From the NCBI GenBank assembly GCA_965230965.1, contig OZ246401.1, positions 62,001 to 126,000 on the forward strand: DNA of 64,000 bases, in the 5' to 3' direction. The stretch's first letter is position 1. Every line of letters starts with the position of its first letter. The stretch is from OLB23 sp965230965. GTDB lineage: Bacteria > Patescibacteriota > Microgenomatia > UBA1406 > HO2-37-13b. The translations under genes and the position numbers were made by a program. Of the stretch, positions 9,720 through 18,384 are shown piece after piece. The notes beneath the pieces were generated by a model, which worked only from the letters and a program-made list of their open reading frames with translations, searched no databases and had not been told where the DNA came from.

Positions 9720-9761
9720 GTGATCCAAAGTTATTATACATATTCTTGTTATAATTACATC
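9720..9761. promoter_or_regulatory. Divergent promoter pair inside the glycan island
   Basis: On the plus strand an extended -10 (TGT-TATAAT, with TATAAT at 9750-9755) ends 6 nt before the ATG at 9762. On the minus strand TATAAT lies 13 nt before the ATG at 9719. The plus-strand transcript should be leaderless, which argues against the longer open frame starting at 9720. Confidence 0.65.
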
Positions 9762-10664
9762 ATGAAAGATTTATCTGTCGTAGTCGTCTCTTACAACACA
9801 TGCAAGATGACAAAAAAGACTCTAGAAGATCTCATTCGTGCGCTGACAGAGGAAAAAATATCATGGGAGATTATTGTTGTCGACAACGCATCTATTGACG
9901 GTTCTGTGCAAATGCTTGATATATTGGCAAAAGATTACCCTGGGGTAATTGTTTTAAAGAATACAGGCAACCTGGGCTTTGGAGCAGCTAATAACATTGG
10001 TATAAAAAAAGCCGATGGCGAATTCGTACTTCTTTTGAATTCTGATGTTGAAGTTGAAAGGTCTGATTTTGCATCACTTATTTCATACTTACGACGCAAT
10101 AAAGATGTCGGAGGCCTAACTACAAAAGTAATGCTCACCGACACAAAAATTGATCCAGCATCGCATCGCGGATTTCCTTCAATTTGGCATTCATTTTGTT
10201 ATTTTAGTGGTCTTGAAACGCTATCAAAAAACATTCCTTTGCTTAATCGACTCTTTGGGGGCTATCATATGACATGGGAAAATCTGGCAAAGAATCATGA
10301 GATTGACTCACCAACTGCTGCATTTTTTCTTATTCCTCGGGATATCTTAAAAGAAGTGAAAGGTTTTGATGAAGAATATTTTATGTACGGTGAAGATCTT
10401 GATTTATCATATCGAATAAAAGAAAAAGGATATAAGATAATGTATTATCCAAAATTTACTGTTCGTCATTTAAAGCATCAGAGCGGTCTAAAGACATATG
10501 ATAAAAAGACTAAAAGAGCTACTACTCATCATTTCTACGATGCAATGAAAATTTTTTATAAAAAACATTACGCACAAAAAAATCCTGCAGTTGTGAACAT
10601 GTTGATGTACAAAACAATTGATCTATTTAGTCATTTAAAATCAAGTTCGCTTCATGGAAACTAA
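9762..10664 (+). CDS. Glycosyltransferase family 2
   Basis: A 300-residue GT-A enzyme. MKDLSVVVVSYNTC, then VDNAS near 44, GFGAANNIG, LLNSDVEV near 90-97 and FMYGEDLDLSYRIKEKG near 205-220 are GT2 hallmarks (DxD-like and ED motifs). It resembles the enzyme at 500 in length and motif order. The start at 9762 rather than 9720 is supported by the extended -10 box 6 nt upstream and by the usual GT2 N-terminus. It overlaps the next gene by 11 nt and begins the second plus-strand operon of the island. Confidence 0.9.
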   Translation: MKDLSVVVVSYNTCKMTKKTLEDLIRALTEEKISWEIIVVDNASIDGSVQMLDILAKDYPGVIVLKNTGNLGFGAANNIGIKKADGEFVLLLNSDVEVERSDFASLISYLRRNKDVGGLTTKVMLTDTKIDPASHRGFPSIWHSFCYFSGLETLSKNIPLLNRLFGGYHMTWENLAKNHEIDSPTAAFFLIPRDILKEVKGFDEEYFMYGEDLDLSYRIKEKGYKIMYYPKFTVRHLKHQSGLKTYDKKTKRATTHHFYDAMKIFYKKHYAQKNPAVVNMLMYKTIDLFSHLKSSSLHGN

Positions 10665-11742
10665 ACGGATAGGCATTGATGCACGTCTTTTAAATCAGAC
10701 AGGTGTAGGTGTATATATACGAAATCTTCTTAAGGAGCTTACAAGCATAACTGATAAAACTCACGAGTTTTATATATATGTGAGAAAAGAAGATGTTAAT
10801 GACCTCCCTGGTCTACCTAAGAATAGTACTATTCGCCACACATCTGCTCAATGGCACTCTTTTGCTGAACAGACCAACTTTCTACAGCAGCTGTATGCTG
10901 ATAATCTTGATCTTATGCACTTCTGCTACTTTAGCATGCCCATTTTTTACACCCGCCCATTTGTTATTACAATACATGATGTTATTCCTTTTAAACATCC
11001 TACCGGAAAAGCCTCCACCAAAAATCAGTTTTTTTATAGCTTTAAACACTTAATGTACAAACGGGTGCTGGCACATGCAATTTCTCATGCGAAGAAAATA
11101 TTTGTGCCGTCCGATGCAGTAAAGAGTGACATTCTCAAGCTCTTTTCATTCACGAATAGCAAAAAGATTATCAAAACCTATGAGGGCGTCGACTATCGGC
11201 TGAAAGAGGCTAAGGCAGAGCCTATCCCTCACGCTTTAGATAAACCATACTTTCTCTATATGGGTAATTACTACCCTCATAAAAATGTAGAAACGCTGAT
11301 CACTGCTTTTTCAAAGGCTCAGATTGATGCGATACTCATTCTATGCGGGCCAAGTGATTTTTTTTCAAAAAAAATAGACGCACGTATTTATGATCTCGAT
11401 ATGACAGAAAAAATCATACGCCTATCAAATTTATCAATTGGGCAGAGAGTATGGCTTTATAAGAATGCACTAGCACTCATACATCCTTCAAAAGACGAAG
11501 GTTTTGGATTAACATTAATCGAAGCAACATATTTTAATTGCCCAGTCATTGCTTCGGACATTCTCGTATTAAGAGAAACATGTCCAGATGCAACATTTTT
11601 TAGACCTGATGATCCATTAGAGCTGACAGATTTGCTTGAGAATGTCTTTAGAAAAGGCCCGATCCACAAGAAGACACGGTCTTCTTTTTCCTTCAAAAAA
11701 ATGGCAGAGACAACGTACAATCAATATAAGGAAACACTATGA
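10654..11742 (+). CDS. Glycosyltransferase family 4
   Basis: A 362-residue GT-B enzyme. The N-terminus RIGIDARLLNQTGVGVYIRN is the GT4 acceptor-side loop. The C-terminal half has YFLYMGNYYPHKNVETLITAF and IHPSKDEGFGLTLIEATYFNC with the E-x7-E pair. It is similar to the GT4 genes at 5702 and 6786 and part of the same expansion. It overlaps upstream by 11 nt and downstream by 4 nt (ATGA), indicating translational coupling. Confidence 0.89.
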   Translation: METKRIGIDARLLNQTGVGVYIRNLLKELTSITDKTHEFYIYVRKEDVNDLPGLPKNSTIRHTSAQWHSFAEQTNFLQQLYADNLDLMHFCYFSMPIFYTRPFVITIHDVIPFKHPTGKASTKNQFFYSFKHLMYKRVLAHAISHAKKIFVPSDAVKSDILKLFSFTNSKKIIKTYEGVDYRLKEAKAEPIPHALDKPYFLYMGNYYPHKNVETLITAFSKAQIDAILILCGPSDFFSKKIDARIYDLDMTEKIIRLSNLSIGQRVWLYKNALALIHPSKDEGFGLTLIEATYFNCPVIASDILVLRETCPDATFFRPDDPLELTDLLENVFRKGPIHKKTRSSFSFKKMAETTYNQYKETL

Positions 11743-12842
11743 ACCAAGATAAACTTGCTATCGTATATGATTGGATGGATTCTTCAGGAGGAGCTGAGAG
11801 GGTTTTATCAGTGTTTGCAGAAATGTTTCCCAATGCAGATTGGTACACACTCGTACATAATCCCATGAATGCAAAATGGTCACGAGGACTTCACATTAAT
11901 ACATCTTTCATTCAAAAATTACCCTGGTTTATACGACATAATAGAAGATTAACTTTACCACTTATGCCGTTTGCTACCGAAGCCTTCAAGTTGAATAATT
12001 ATTCATGGGTACTATCAATTACGTCCGCCTTTTCAAAAGCTGTGATTACGCGACCAGAAACTAAACATGTTTCATATGTGCTGTCACCACCTCGATATTT
12101 GTGGTCGCACCAAAAAGAATATAGAACAGGTTCGTTTATAATGAAGCCGTATGTTAATTACTTGAAAAACTGGGATTATATTGCTGCGCGGCGTCCAGAT
12201 GAGCTCGTAGCAATATCACCCGAGGTCGCCGCGCGAATTAAAAAATACTACAATTTAGAAGCAGAAATTATCATGCCGCCATTTGAATATGGTTATTGGT
12301 CTAATCTCATCGAAAAACCTACAGCCTCCGAAGAGAAAAAAGATAGACCATACCTTTTGGTTTCGCGGCTCGTTGATTATAAGCGCGTCGATCTCGCGAT
12401 CGACACCTTTAAACAATTGCCGTCGCAGCGACTGATTATTGTCGGCGACGGCAGGCAATACACCGCACTTAAACGCCGTGCTCCTAGTAATGTAGAGTTT
12501 TCACAACATGTATCTGATGCCAATCTAGCAGCACACTATAATTCCGCAAAAGCTTTAATAATGCCACAACGTGAAGACTTTGGCTACGTAGCATTAGAGG
12601 CACAAGCTTGTGGCTGCCCTGTCATCGCATATAAAAAAGGTGGTGTTACTTCAACGGTACTTGAGAACGAAACTGGATTATTTTTTGAATCTCAAACGAC
12701 AGAATCCCTCCTCAAAGCCCTTGATAAATTTAATGAGATTGAGTACACTATAAGACGTTCCTTGGGTAAAATTGCTGAAAGTCATCTTTCTCAATTTTCT
12801 TCCGAGACATTTAAGAAAAAATTTACTAAACTATTATCATGA
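11739..12842 (+). CDS. Glycosyltransferase family 4 (WbaZ-like)
   Basis: A 367-residue GT-B enzyme. It begins KLAIVYDWMDSSGGAERVL, the start typical of the WbaZ/GumH-like mannosyltransferase group, then has LSPPRYLW, VAISPEVAARIKKYY, LVSRLVDYKR (donor strand) and MPQREDFGYVALEAQACGCP with the catalytic E-x7-E. The adjacent manC makes GDP-mannose a reasonable donor, by inference. It is coupled to both neighbours by 4-nt ATGA overlaps. Confidence 0.9.
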   Translation: MNQDKLAIVYDWMDSSGGAERVLSVFAEMFPNADWYTLVHNPMNAKWSRGLHINTSFIQKLPWFIRHNRRLTLPLMPFATEAFKLNNYSWVLSITSAFSKAVITRPETKHVSYVLSPPRYLWSHQKEYRTGSFIMKPYVNYLKNWDYIAARRPDELVAISPEVAARIKKYYNLEAEIIMPPFEYGYWSNLIEKPTASEEKKDRPYLLVSRLVDYKRVDLAIDTFKQLPSQRLIIVGDGRQYTALKRRAPSNVEFSQHVSDANLAAHYNSAKALIMPQREDFGYVALEAQACGCPVIAYKKGGVTSTVLENETGLFFESQTTESLLKALDKFNEIEYTIRRSLGKIAESHLSQFSSETFKKKFTKLLS

Positions 12843-13927
12843 AGGCAGTAATTTTCGCTGGAGGTGTTGGGACTCGTCTCTGGCCACTCTCAAGAAAGAA
12901 CGCTCCAAAGCAGTTTATGGGTATTGTTGGTGACAAAACAATGCTACAGCTTTGTATTGACAGACTTACTCCTGGCTTTGATATTGAAGATATTTATATT
13001 ACCACTGGAGCACAATTTGCTGGAGCAGTCAAAGAACAGCTTCCCAAAATAAAAGACGGAAATATTATTTCTGAACCTGCTACGAGAGACGTTGGGCCAG
13101 CTGTTGGTCTTGTAGCTGCGCTCCTTGCAAAAAATAGCCCACACGAACCTGTTGCCCTCTTATGGGGAAGTGATCATCTTGTTAAAAAGGAGGGCTACTT
13201 TAGAAGAGTGCTTAAATCTGCTGGAGAGCTTATTGAAAAAGACCCTAATCAAATTATACTTGTCGGCCAACAGCCACGCTTTGCAAGTCAAAATTTAGGC
13301 TGGATATCATTTGGTTCAAAAGTAAAAGAACATAATGAAGTTGAGTTCTATCAGCTTAATGGGTTTAAGTACCGCCCTGATCCAGAAACAGCTGACAAAT
13401 TCTATAAGGATGGCAAGCATGCATGGAATTTGGGTTACTGGGTCACATCAGCAGGTTTCTTATGGTCACTTTTTGAACAATTTGCTCCTGAGATATATGA
13501 AAAACTCCTTAAAATTCAAGATGCATATGGCACAGATCAATATCAGCAGGTTCTAGAAGAAATATACCCAACCATTGAAAAAATCTCTTTTGATAATGCC
13601 ATCGTAGAAAAGATGGACTTCAGCAAGGGTCTAGTTGTTTCAGCTGATCTAGGTTGGAGTGATGTTGGTGCATGGGAAGCACTAAAAGAAGCTCTCGAAG
13701 AAAATAAAGAGGCAAATGTAACACGTGGAAGAGTTATAGTTGAAGATTCTGTAGACAGTCTTGTATATAATTACGAGGACAATAAACTTGTTGTTGGTAT
13801 CGATTTAGACGACTTGCTTGTAGTTAACACAAACGACGTGCTCCTCGTAACTAAAAAAGAGTCTGTTCCTAAAATCAAGAAATTTGTTGAATCACTTGCT
13901 GGAACCGAACACGAAGACCTCACCTAA
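12839..13927 (+). CDS. manC: Mannose-1-phosphate guanylyltransferase
   Basis: Makes GDP-mannose from GTP and mannose-1-phosphate, feeding the mannosyltransferases upstream. A 362-residue nucleotidyltransferase with the N-terminal signature GGVGTRLWPLSRKNAPKQF, the LWGSDHLV metal-binding segment near 106, and the ADLGWSDVGAWEAL segment near 275. It ends shortly after the left-handed beta-helix linker (VVNTNDVLLVTKK), so the C-terminal phosphomannose isomerase domain of bifunctional ManC/AlgA enzymes is absent. That is the usual one-domain form. It is translationally coupled to the upstream GT4 (ATGA). The 3' end overlaps convergent recO by 8 nt. Confidence 0.93.
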   Translation: MKAVIFAGGVGTRLWPLSRKNAPKQFMGIVGDKTMLQLCIDRLTPGFDIEDIYITTGAQFAGAVKEQLPKIKDGNIISEPATRDVGPAVGLVAALLAKNSPHEPVALLWGSDHLVKKEGYFRRVLKSAGELIEKDPNQIILVGQQPRFASQNLGWISFGSKVKEHNEVEFYQLNGFKYRPDPETADKFYKDGKHAWNLGYWVTSAGFLWSLFEQFAPEIYEKLLKIQDAYGTDQYQQVLEEIYPTIEKISFDNAIVEKMDFSKGLVVSADLGWSDVGAWEALKEALEENKEANVTRGRVIVEDSVDSLVYNYEDNKLVVGIDLDDLLVVNTNDVLLVTKKESVPKIKKFVESLAGTEHEDLT

Positions 13928-14450
13928 GCTTCAAATTTGTGAGCTGCTTAATAAAGTCATATGGATCAAAGTTGGGTTGCTTTTGCGTGGCATCATCAAT
14001 ATATCCCAAATCCATAAGCGCGGTATTTAAGTAGGCTTCTTCATTCTGTGGCCCCACATGTTCATTATTATTCAATTCTTTAAAATATGACAAAGTCAGA
14101 TCGTACAGTTGAGATTCTGGTGCATTTTCAGGAAGGATTTTTTGCAACAATTGAAGTGCCACATACATTTTTTGCAATCTCAAGGGATCATCCTTTATCT
14201 TCGAATAACCATAAATAAGCTCTGTTTCTGATAAAAATAATCTGTCATCTTCATTTCTATATGAAAACGAAATATAGTTGCCTGTTTCAAGATGTGAGAG
14301 GCGACGGCTTGTTATAGTACGAATGCCGTATGCAAAGATGTTAATCTTCCCGCTATGTTCAGAAAAAATATTGAGAGAAACGTTCTGATTAGGAAGGCGG
14401 TGTTTTTTAAGGACTATGCCTTTATCGCTTCCATGCTTCAGCGATTTCAT
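13920..14450 (-). CDS. recO: DNA repair protein RecO (short form)
   Basis: RecO anneals single strands and helps load RecA in the RecFOR pathway. The N-terminal 80 residues fit the RecO OB fold (KGIVLKKHRLPNQNVSLNIFS, then GKINIFAYGIR and a ..F.....ELI strand). The helical middle (LQKMYVALQLLQKILPENAPESQLYDLTLSYF) matches the RecO C-domain start. At 176 residues it is well below the usual 230-250, and no zinc-binding cysteines are seen, so the C-terminal part is reduced. It lies between manC and the DUF4012 gene, 10 nt downstream of the latter's stop, in a minus-strand run. Confidence 0.8.
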   Translation of the reverse strand: MKSLKHGSDKGIVLKKHRLPNQNVSLNIFSEHSGKINIFAYGIRTITSRRLSHLETGNYISFSYRNEDDRLFLSETELIYGYSKIKDDPLRLQKMYVALQLLQKILPENAPESQLYDLTLSYFKELNNNEHVGPQNEEAYLNTALMDLGYIDDATQKQPNFDPYDFIKQLTNLKLR

Positions 14451-14460
14451 GAGAAGTTAA

Positions 14461-16410
14461 CTATCTATTTGAGCCGTATGTAAGGTCTCTTACTAATGTT
14501 GTGTTAAGAATTTTCTTTCCATTTAAAGAAGCAGTGAATGCATGTCCTTCTGTGCCCGGTTGTTTCTGGACGAGAAGCTTATAGTCGGCCTTACTCTTAA
14601 CCTTAAATGGCAATGTATAAGATACCCTGACAGTTGCTTTACCCATAGGCTGTACGCCAAGGAATCCTTCAAAGACGGTCTTCCCGAGCTCGTCGTAGGT
14701 GAGTGTCTTCTTTTCGGATCCTGTGAAAGAAATAAGTTTACTTCCCTCAGGAACATATATGCGAAGCCAGTTGCGGAGTGTTGCGTTAATACAAAGTCCA
14801 CCTACACCAAGTTGATCACTATGCTCAAGACTACAATTTGAATGCTTAAAAGGATTTTTATAGTTAATAGTGATCGTTCTTGTCACTGTTCCATCACCAG
14901 CAATATTTGTTTCAGAATCTATTGCGTGTTGTACAAAAAGATTAGACTTCGCTCCAGCAAAATTCGTATCATTAATATGCAAATAATCACCCTCAGTATC
15001 TTTCAAGCGTCCGGCGAAATTCAAGGCAACGAGTGAATCTTGAATCTCCTTGTCCTTCATTTCCATCAAGATGTGCTTCTCATTCAAATTCTTCATAAGA
15101 ACCTCTTGCGCGAGTTGACCCCAATATTTACTTGGTGAAAAGCCAAGGGCCTTTTGCATGATCGCGAAAAGGAGATCGCCCAAGATACCTTTTCTATCAG
15201 CCTTAATGTAAGCCACTGGACGATCAACCTCATCAAGAAGCTTATATATAGCTTGTGGACAATCACAGCGCTTATCAATCGTTGCTGAGAAGTTTGTGCC
15301 ACGAACCTGTGTGTCTCCAAGAATTTTAAGAGCATCAATAAGCACATAGGTATCCATTGCGATAATACCGTCGTACTTAACCTTTTGGCTACTCATTTGA
15401 TAAAGCTCATCAAAAAGCTTATTTGATTCAACAAAGTCTGGAGACAAGTTACTATCACGAATAAAGAATTGACTCACACCTTTATGATATGCAAGAATCT
15501 TCTCTGGCGCTTTAGGGTGCTTTGCAATAGCAGCATCGAGGGAATAAATATCATCTGATTTTGCAACTTGAAACTTTCCTTTATTAATCTTGAAAATTGC
15601 ATAGGCAGTCAGGAAACCACCGGTTGGACGAAGCTCCTTATCATTCATAAAGAGCACGAGGTATGTCTTCTCCTCTTTAGCTCCTAAAAATTCAGGAAGA
15701 TTTTTCAAAAATGGTTTTGCATCAACAAAAAGTGAGGCAACGCCATCAAACTGAGAAATTCCTTTTTCGATCGTGTTGCGAACTTTTTTACCTTTGTACG
15801 TTTCTGGATAACGATTTGGATCAATCTTGTCGATTCTCGTGCGAGCTTTATCAATATCTTCAGCAATAGCATCTACATCCTCAACAATTGAATCAAGTGT
15901 TAAGACGGCTGTTTGAAGTCTTTCTTCTGCTGGTTTTTCGACAAATGAGGTATCTTTTCCTTTTTTAAATCCAATAAGATCAGCGTGCGGCTCAATAGCT
16001 GCGATTGTTTTCTTTGCTGCACTAATTAAATAGCCGCCAGCATCAACACCATTATTTAAATCTTTGCCATAATTGCCCAAAAAAGGAATAGGCTTTATCC
16101 AATAAATTTTTTGAGCTTCTTTCTTAAACGCATTAAATTTGACCTCTGTAGTATCCAATTCTTTTTGCATTTTCTCAAGGTCGTTTTCTTTAAACGCAGC
16201 GTTTACCAATTTTCCAGCCTCTGCAACTTCTTTTGCCTTGGCCTGCATGCTCAAAGCTGGCTTATATATACCAAAATAGCCAAGTAGGCCCATACAAATG
16301 ATCAATACAAGAAAGATGACACCCAACGAACCAACCTTTTTCTTACTCAAGGATAATTTAAATCCTGATTTTCTTCTGAATGATTTTTTCTTTTGAAGTA
16401 ATCCCATCAT
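14461..16410 (-). CDS. DUF4012-family membrane-anchored surface protein
   Basis: 649 residues. A basic cytoplasmic N-terminus of about 28 residues is followed by one TM helix (GVIFLVLIICMGLLGYFGIY). A helical stretch comes next, then the DUF4012 core with YLVLFMNDKELRPTGGFLTAYAIF near 255, and an Ig-like C-terminal region. The family is frequent in Patescibacteria and Gram-positives, often near glycan genes, and is thought to act outside the membrane, but the biochemical role is unknown. There are two consecutive start codons (ATGATG at 16410), and the second may be used. It is 12 nt downstream of the sugar transferase, so co-transcription is likely. Confidence 0.85.
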   Translation of the reverse strand: MMGLLQKKKSFRRKSGFKLSLSKKKVGSLGVIFLVLIICMGLLGYFGIYKPALSMQAKAKEVAEAGKLVNAAFKENDLEKMQKELDTTEVKFNAFKKEAQKIYWIKPIPFLGNYGKDLNNGVDAGGYLISAAKKTIAAIEPHADLIGFKKGKDTSFVEKPAEERLQTAVLTLDSIVEDVDAIAEDIDKARTRIDKIDPNRYPETYKGKKVRNTIEKGISQFDGVASLFVDAKPFLKNLPEFLGAKEEKTYLVLFMNDKELRPTGGFLTAYAIFKINKGKFQVAKSDDIYSLDAAIAKHPKAPEKILAYHKGVSQFFIRDSNLSPDFVESNKLFDELYQMSSQKVKYDGIIAMDTYVLIDALKILGDTQVRGTNFSATIDKRCDCPQAIYKLLDEVDRPVAYIKADRKGILGDLLFAIMQKALGFSPSKYWGQLAQEVLMKNLNEKHILMEMKDKEIQDSLVALNFAGRLKDTEGDYLHINDTNFAGAKSNLFVQHAIDSETNIAGDGTVTRTITINYKNPFKHSNCSLEHSDQLGVGGLCINATLRNWLRIYVPEGSKLISFTGSEKKTLTYDELGKTVFEGFLGVQPMGKATVRVSYTLPFKVKSKADYKLLVQKQPGTEGHAFTASLNGKKILNTTLVRDLTYGSNR

Positions 16411-16422
16411 AACTAGACAAAC

Positions 16423-17076
16423 TTATACGGCCCCTTTTCCTGAAATCATTGCCCAAGGGGTCTTTAAAATAATTTTAAGATCTTGCCACAATGACATATT
16501 ATCCACATATTGGGCGTCTATTGCAACCCTTTTGTCGAAATTTACATCCGACCTGCCTGACACCTGCCATAAGCCAGTAATGCCAGGTCGCACAGATAAA
16601 ACCTTTGTTACAAGCTTCTTTGTTTCTGGGTATTTTTTTTGCTGTTCCTCAAGCTCATCAGGGTAGTATGCTCGTGGTCCAACTATGCTCATCTCACCCT
16701 TCAATACGTTTAAAAATTGAGGAATTTCATCTATCGAATGTTTACGAATATACCGCCCTACCGGCGTAATGCGTGGATCTCTTTTCAATTTATAACTGCC
16801 ACTTTTATATTGTTCATATAACTTGGCAAAATTCTTATCTTCACGTAGCATCTGATGTGCATTGAGTATCATTGATCTAAATTTATACATTTTGAATGGC
16901 TTTTGATCTTTTCCGATACGGTTTGGCACATCAGCAAGGACTGGTCCGTCACTAGTTAACTTAATAAAAATTGCAGCTATGAGTGAAATCGGGAGAAAAA
17001 GTATGCTAATGATGAGTACGAGTGCAATGTCGAGCCAGCGTTTTATATATAAATGATATAGCTTTCCTTTAAGCAT
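16423..17076 (-). CDS. Initiating sugar-phosphate transferase (WbaP/PglC family)
   Basis: Adds the first sugar-1-phosphate to undecaprenyl phosphate, starting lipid-linked glycan synthesis at the membrane. At 217 residues it is the minimal PF02397 catalytic form: a re-entrant/TM helix near 13-36 (LDIALVLIISILFLPISLI), then KFRSM, D-P-R-I-TPVG, the DEIPQ motif, MSIVGPR and the C-terminal RPGITGLWQVSGR signature. The long N-terminal multi-TM domain of full WbaP is absent. An extended -10 (TGA-TATCAT) lies 7 nt before the ATG, suggesting a leaderless mRNA. It likely supplies the lipid carrier substrate for the transferases between 500 and 12842. Confidence 0.93.
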   Translation of the reverse strand: MLKGKLYHLYIKRWLDIALVLIISILFLPISLIAAIFIKLTSDGPVLADVPNRIGKDQKPFKMYKFRSMILNAHQMLREDKNFAKLYEQYKSGSYKLKRDPRITPVGRYIRKHSIDEIPQFLNVLKGEMSIVGPRAYYPDELEEQQKKYPETKKLVTKVLSVRPGITGLWQVSGRSDVNFDKRVAIDAQYVDNMSLWQDLKIILKTPWAMISGKGAV

Positions 17077-17140
17077 ACCCTGTATGATATCATAAAGCCC
17101 GTGGCTTAAAAAGGTCGTGTCTTGTATAATAGACGATACT
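17077..17140. promoter_or_regulatory. Divergent promoters: sugar transferase and tRNA-Pro
   Basis: On the minus strand TATCAT, preceded by TGA, lies at 17089-17084, 7 nt from the ATG at 17076. On the plus strand TATAAT at 17125-17130 ends 10 nt before the tRNA 5' end at 17141. The minus -10 lies within the self-complementary stretch ATGATATCAT. Confidence 0.6.
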
Positions 17141-17217
17141 CGGGGTATAGCTCAGATGGCTAGAGTGCGCGCTTTGGGAGCGTGAGGTCGTGGGTTCGAG
17201 TCCCGCTACCCCGACCA
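17141..17217 (+). tRNA. tRNA-Pro (anticodon TGG)
   Basis: A complete cloverleaf can be drawn. Acceptor stem CGGGGTA/TACCCCG is fully paired. D arm is GCTC/GAGT. Anticodon stem is CGCGC/GCGTG with loop TTTGGGA, so the anticodon is TGG and G37 follows as usual for proline. T arm is GTGGG-TTCGAGT-CCCGC. The discriminator is A and CCA is encoded (17215-17217). The Nudix gene begins 9 nt later and is probably on the same transcript. Confidence 0.96.
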
Positions 17218-17226
17218 GATTAAATC

Positions 17227-17730
17227 ATGATAACCTGCGAATTTGAAGACGGCGGTAAAGGAAAACTTCGACATGTAACTGTCAATGCCCTAGTCATAAA
17301 AGACGACAAAATTCTCCTTGGAAAACGTGGCACTCTTGCAAACGGCAAGCCACTGGATGAAGCTGGAAAATGGTCTTTGCTCGGCGGTTTCATGGGAAGG
17401 GATGAAAACCTTGAAGAGGGATTGCGAAGGGAAATTATGGAAGAAAGTGGTTGGAAAGTCGACAAGCTCACCTTATTGCATATTAAAGACAACCCTGATC
17501 GATCTGCAGAAGACCGTCAAAATATTGAATTCGTATTCTTCGCTCAAGCAACAGAAAAAACTGGAGAAAATGATTATGAGGTAACAGAACTTGAGTGGTT
17601 TGTATTTGATGCACTGCCCGCCAAAGAAACTGTAGCCTTTGATCATTATGACGATCTAGTTCTTTATCAAGATTACCTTTCAAAGAAAATTGAGGCGCTT
17701 CCTTACCTTGGCAAATATAAAAGTGACTAA
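17227..17730 (+). CDS. Nudix hydrolase
   Basis: Hydrolyses a nucleoside diphosphate linked to another moiety. A 167-residue protein with a full Nudix box near 56-78: G-x5-E-x7-RE-x2-EE-x-G (GRDENLEEGLRREIMEESGW). The substrate cannot be read from sequence. The VTVNALVIKDDKILLGKRG lead-in resembles ADP-ribose or 8-oxo-dGTP-type house-cleaning enzymes. It starts 9 nt after tRNA-Pro and ends directly against the convergent PIG-L gene. No separate promoter is visible, so it probably depends on read-through and processing of the tRNA transcript. Confidence 0.9.
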   Translation: MITCEFEDGGKGKLRHVTVNALVIKDDKILLGKRGTLANGKPLDEAGKWSLLGGFMGRDENLEEGLRREIMEESGWKVDKLTLLHIKDNPDRSAEDRQNIEFVFFAQATEKTGENDYEVTELEWFVFDALPAKETVAFDHYDDLVLYQDYLSKKIEALPYLGKYKSD

Positions 17731-18360
17731 TTATTTTCGCTTCACAAGGAAATATTCTTCTTTGGGCAATTGATTTAGATCTTTAAAACATTCTTTCATA
17801 TCCTTTTCTTGTGATCCGTGACAAAGTACAGATTGCATACGCTCATTCCACACATCAGAAACATCTATAACCTCATCAACCTCATCTTTTTCGTAGCCAG
17901 ATGGGAAATATATAAAATAGTCTTTAATCATTGATCGATAGATATTGCTGATGCAGTAATACCAGAGCTCACTTACATACTGTAACTTATAGAAAAGATA
18001 TGTTGTAATCATGGATGTTGCTACGTGATCAATGTGTCCTGTTACGCCACGCATTTCGAATGTTAGAAGTTTTTGTGGTTTAATTTCTTCTAGTAATTTT
18101 TGGCAAGCATCAGCTATTTCATGATAAATATCATTACAAAGCTCACCATCGGCGAAACGTAAAAAATAAACTTTCTTAATACCCAACAATGCAGAAGCGT
18201 CTTTTAGTTCTTGTTCTCGAACGGTTGGTTCACCAGCTTTATCTCCAGAAGTGACACATATTAAATAGACGTTATTGGTTTTTGCGAACTTTGCAATTGT
18301 CCCGCCAGGACCAAACGATTCATCATCGGGATGGGCGAATATAGCAACGATTTCTGACAT
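17731..18360 (-). CDS. PIG-L/LmbE family N-acetylglucosaminyl deacetylase
   Basis: A zinc-dependent deacetylase of about 209 residues. The metal site is visible as AHPDDE at 9-14 and GHIDHVAT further on, where H.DH completes the zinc ligands. Family members deacetylate GlcNAc-containing lipids or thiol precursors; here a role in glycan modification next to the polysaccharide island is plausible but inferred. ATG at 18360 is chosen over the longer frame start at 18384, because TATAAT (minus, 18372-18367) sits exactly 6 nt upstream of it and the longer start would lie upstream of that -10 box, outside the transcript. Confidence 0.88.
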   Translation of the reverse strand: MSEIVAIFAHPDDESFGPGGTIAKFAKTNNVYLICVTSGDKAGEPTVREQELKDASALLGIKKVYFLRFADGELCNDIYHEIADACQKLLEEIKPQKLLTFEMRGVTGHIDHVATSMITTYLFYKLQYVSELWYYCISNIYRSMIKDYFIYFPSGYEKDEVDEVIDVSDVWNERMQSVLCHGSQEKDMKECFKDLNQLPKEEYFLVKRK

Positions 18361-18384
18361 ATGTATATTATAATATATGTTCAA
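18361..18384. promoter_or_regulatory. Overlapping bidirectional -10 boxes (PIG-L gene / tRNA)
   Basis: The palindromic block ATTATAAT at 18367-18374 reads as TATAAT on both strands. The minus copy at 18372-18367 is 6 nt from the PIG-L ATG. The plus copy at 18369-18374 is 10 nt from the tRNA 5' end. The two polymerases cannot occupy this site together, so expression of the two genes should be mutually exclusive at the moment of initiation. Confidence 0.65.
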
